This document shows positions 4,986 to 7,455 of a stretch of 7,455 nucleotides of DNA, in pieces. This DNA comes from a bacterium. GTDB taxonomy: Bacteria > BMS3Abin14. The first letter of the stretch is position 1, and every line of letters starts with the position of its first letter. The translations under genes and the position numbers were made by a program. The notes under the pieces were generated by a model. That model ran no database searches. It was not told the DNA's origin and worked only from the letters and a program-made list of their open reading frames with translations. The stretch covers positions 1-7,455 of the forward strand of contig JARGFV010000117.1 of the NCBI GenBank assembly GCA_029210545.1, in the 5' to 3' direction.

Positions 4986-7277
4986 ATGCCTGGGATCTCG
5001 CTCCTGCGCCTCCTCAATGCCTGCAGCCCTGAAAGCTTCCGCCACCGGGAAAACCCCTTCAATTTGTGTAATATTTTCGGATCCTTTCTCGCCGGGGTCC
5101 TCGTTCTCATTTCTGTGATCACCCTGACTGTCGATCCATCCCCGGCTGCCGCCCAGTGCGAGGTCATCTTCCCCCTGGACAAGACTTCTGTGGACCTCGG
5201 CACCACAACGGTCTTCGGCCTGGTCTGTGAACCGGACCATATGCCCAGGATCACCCTGAACCGGGGGGGGATCATACCCCGGCTGTACCCCAACGGGACC
5301 TTTCGCCAGTCCATGGTCCTCAAGCGGGGCGTCAATATCCTCAAGGTGGACAACCGGCGCTACTTTCTCTCCTTCGACCCCCCCGGGGAGAAGCCGGCCA
5401 AGGGGTATATAAGGAGAGCCATCCACGTGCCGGTGGAAGAGGATTGCGGGAACTGCCACGATTTTTCGGTGCCCGGGAAGACGGAGCTCCTCGCCAAAGG
5501 GAAGAAACTTTGCCTGGAGTGTCACGACGACCCTGCCGAGGGGTTGTCCCACCTCCACGGGGCCCTGGAAGAGGGGTGCACGGCGTGCCATGATCCCCAC
5601 GTCTGGGATGAGGGGAGCCCGCTTGAAAAGAGCGTTCCCGAGCTATGCTACGGCTGCCACGACACGGTGACGGCGGGCAAACACGTCCACGATCCGGCGG
5701 CTGAGGGGGAGTGCGGCTCTTGCCACGATCCCCACGGTTCCAACAACCCGGGGCTGCTCGTCGCCGCTGCAAATGACCTGTGCCTGAAGTGCCACGACGA
5801 TCCGGTGGCCGGACGGAAGAATGTTCACCAGGCGCTGGAGGAAGGGTGCCTGGGCTGTCACACTCCCCACTCGTCCGGATCTTCCAAACTCACCGTAGCT
5901 GCCGGTACCGGCCTGTGCCTCCGTTGCCACGACGACCCGGTGGCGGGAAAAGCCGTGACCCACGAAGCCCTGGGGGAGGGGTGCACGGCGTGCCACGATC
6001 CCCACGCATCCTCCGGGGGCAAACTGCTGGCCGGGGAGCAGGCCGCGGTGTGCGGGGAATGCCACGACGACATCCTGCCCGATGGGCCGGGTGTCCGCGG
6101 CCACTCGCCCATCTCCGACGACGGTGAATGCACGCCTTGCCACGATCCCCATGCGTCGGGATCGAGGGGGCTTCTTCTTCAAAAGACCCCGGCCCTTTGC
6201 TACGAGTGCCACGACGTCGTCTCCGCCGGGGCGGGGGCCAGGGGGGTCGTTCACTCGCCGGTGGAGGAGGGGAGGTGCACCGACTGCCACAACCCCCACG
6301 GCGGCCCGTCCGCGCTGTTCGTGGCAAAAGAGCTGTGCGCCGAATGCCACGATCCTTTCAAGGCGCCGGACAAGGGCAGCATCCACGATCCGGTGTCCGG
6401 CGGCGAGTGCGGCGAGTGCCATGCGGCCCACGCTTCACAGCACCCCTCCCTGCTGAAGGCCGAGGGGACGGCGCTCTGCTACACTTGTCACGATAAGTTT
6501 GAAGGAGAGATGATCCACTCCCCAATAGCCGACGACGATTCGTGTACCAAATGCCACGACCCCCACGCGGGCAGCGACAAACACCTTCTGCCCAAATCCG
6601 GCATGGCCCTTTGCCTGGAGTGCCACGCCAACCCGGCCAACCCCTACAACCCTGACAACAAGATCATTCACTCCCCCATAGGAGACGACAAGGAATGCAC
6701 CCCGTGCCACTCTCCCCACGCCGGTGAGAAAAACATGCTGGTAGAGCGTCAGCCGGCCCTCTGCTACCAGTGCCACGACAACATGACCCTTAAAAGGGAC
6801 GGCAGGGAGTACGCGTACATCCACGGCCCGGTCAACTTCGGAGGGTGCACCGGCTGCCACGGCCCCCATGCGGCCAGGGAGCGTTTCCTCCTCGGTGAAA
6901 AGGGGAGCAATGTCTGCCTGGCCTGCCACGACAATCCTTCCGTTGACAAGGAGGGCAAACCCTGGGTATCCAGACATCCGCCGGTGGAGGAAAACTGTGC
7001 TCTGTGCCATACTCCCCACGCCTCGGACTTCAAGGGGATCATGAAAAAAGCTGTTTTTGACCTTTGTTTTTCCTGTCATCAGGAACATCCAGCTCATAGT
7101 CTTGATGCCGGCAGAGTTTTGTCTGGACAGACCAGAACTGCCCACCTGCCGAAGGGTCTTGCGGTTACCCGCGATGAGATGATGGTCTGCACGGCATGCC
7201 ACGTTCCCCACGGCGGATCCCATGCCCCGCTGTTTCCCGAGGAACGGATGCAGGTGTGCGCCAGGTGCCACGGTTGA
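4986..7277 (+). CDS. Exported 26-haem c-type cytochrome (doubled-CXXCH repeats)
   Basis: The protein has 763 residues. The ATG is 14 nt after the previous stop, but no clear Shine-Dalgarno precedes it, so it may be coupled or may start slightly downstream (for example TTG near 5062). A hydrophobic segment (about 30-48) ending in PAAAQ is the signal peptide. Residues 57-145 are a beta-rich region like that of the 5-haem protein. I count 26 CXXCH sites from CGNCH (154) to CARCH (758), ending one residue before the C-terminus. They alternate between an LCxxCHD type and a CxxCHDPH type, making about 13 doubled units of roughly 45 residues. Histidines in H-[SGD]-P-[IV] and in DPH are likely distal haem ligands. 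Near-identical DNA at 5571-5601 and 5976-6006 (30 of 31) points to expansion by duplication. It should form a long electron wire in the periplasm or outside the cell. No porin gene is in view. Confidence 0.93.
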   Translation: MPGISLLRLLNACSPESFRHRENPFNLCNIFGSFLAGVLVLISVITLTVDPSPAAAQCEVIFPLDKTSVDLGTTTVFGLVCEPDHMPRITLNRGGIIPRLYPNGTFRQSMVLKRGVNILKVDNRRYFLSFDPPGEKPAKGYIRRAIHVPVEEDCGNCHDFSVPGKTELLAKGKKLCLECHDDPAEGLSHLHGALEEGCTACHDPHVWDEGSPLEKSVPELCYGCHDTVTAGKHVHDPAAEGECGSCHDPHGSNNPGLLVAAANDLCLKCHDDPVAGRKNVHQALEEGCLGCHTPHSSGSSKLTVAAGTGLCLRCHDDPVAGKAVTHEALGEGCTACHDPHASSGGKLLAGEQAAVCGECHDDILPDGPGVRGHSPISDDGECTPCHDPHASGSRGLLLQKTPALCYECHDVVSAGAGARGVVHSPVEEGRCTDCHNPHGGPSALFVAKELCAECHDPFKAPDKGSIHDPVSGGECGECHAAHASQHPSLLKAEGTALCYTCHDKFEGEMIHSPIADDDSCTKCHDPHAGSDKHLLPKSGMALCLECHANPANPYNPDNKIIHSPIGDDKECTPCHSPHAGEKNMLVERQPALCYQCHDNMTLKRDGREYAYIHGPVNFGGCTGCHGPHAARERFLLGEKGSNVCLACHDNPSVDKEGKPWVSRHPPVEENCALCHTPHASDFKGIMKKAVFDLCFSCHQEHPAHSLDAGRVLSGQTRTAHLPKGLAVTRDEMMVCTACHVPHGGSHAPLFPEERMQVCARCHG

Positions 7278-7314
7278 GGGTGGGCGCATGGGAGCGTGGG
7301 CGAGGGGGTAGAGC

Positions 7315-7338
7315 AGACACGGAGACACGGAGACACGG
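7315..7338. repeat. Three tandem 8-bp repeats AGACACGG
   Basis: AGACACGG occurs at 7315-7322, 7323-7330 and 7331-7338, all identical, in the non-coding 3' flank. Similar ACACGG tandem tracts are common in intergenic DNA of many environmental bacteria. Confidence 0.75.
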
Positions 7339-7384
7339 GGATGTGCGCGTGGGCGCAGGGAGCGCCACCTTAAAAGCCGTTTCA

Positions 7385-7409
7385 CCACAGAGCCACAGAG
7401 GGCACTGAG
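7385..7409. repeat. Tandem 8-bp repeat CCACAGAG, two copies plus a decayed third
   Basis: CCACAGAG is at 7385-7392 and 7393-7400, followed by GGCACTGAG. It is related in period and style to the AGACACGG array 47 nt upstream. The rest of 7278-7455 has an imperfect GC hairpin (GTGGGCGC near 7349 with GCGCCAC near 7361) and no gene or clear terminator. Confidence 0.6.
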
Positions 7410-7455
7410 AAAGGCGGATAACCTGTGTTAAGGCTCGGGCGTGTGCCGCCAATGC

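Noticed and set aside
6435-7388. Long - strand reading frame (317 codons) opposite the 26-haem gene
   Set aside because: Antisense to the CXXCH repeats; its apparent Val/Ala/Gly repeats mirror the haem repeats.

Overview
The window is GC-rich and holds six genes, all on the + strand, that form an electron-transfer locus. The gene set (31 CXXCH haem c motifs in two secreted cytochromes, thioredoxin-fold/TPR proteins and a membrane polyferredoxin) suggests an anaerobic, cytochrome-rich bacterium of the Desulfobacterota/Desulfuromonadota (old Deltaproteobacteria) type. This placement rests on gene content and style only; no taxonomic marker is present.

Layout: 1-165 is a leader with two hairpins. 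166-1254 encodes a secreted, cysteine-free thioredoxin-fold protein with TPRs. 1257-1952 encodes a 5-haem cytochrome with an N-terminal beta domain. About 1947-2161 is a small AT-rich, MITE-like element with inverted ends, each folding into its own hairpin; it appears to supply the cytochrome's stop codon. 2162-2388 has no gene but is a chain of GC-rich stems ahead of the next gene. 2389-3633 encodes a second thioredoxin-fold/TPR protein whose CXXC is SQKS and whose linker is encoded by strong palindromes. 3635-3778 is a micro-gene read through an in-frame TGA. 3779-4128 has no gene but holds a REP-like hairpin and a two-hairpin inverted repeat. 4129-4971 encodes a NapH-type membrane protein with two 4Fe-4S motifs. 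4986-7277 encodes a 26-haem cytochrome. 7278-7455 is non-coding with short tandem repeats.

The main discovery candidate is the micro-gene. Conventional translation ends at TGA 3752-3754 after 39 residues. Reading that TGA as selenocysteine adds U-L-S-C-I-G-V-G and reaches a second TGA at once, giving a 47-residue single-pass membrane protein ending in a UXXC motif. A 7-bp hairpin with a GGGU loop begins 11 nt after the TGA, which fits a bacterial SECIS. The C-terminus matches what I recall of the small 'CD1871A family CXXC motif' proteins, which have Cys at this position and tend to sit beside TlpA-like and 4Fe-4S membrane proteins, as here.

Working model (inference): the NapH-like protein moves electrons across or out of the membrane, the UXXC microprotein is a membrane-anchored thiol/selenol partner, the two redox-dead thioredoxin/TPR proteins act as periplasmic scaffolds or chaperones, and the cytochromes carry electrons outward. 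It is notable that both thioredoxin-fold proteins have lost their CXXC while the adjacent microprotein carries UXXC.
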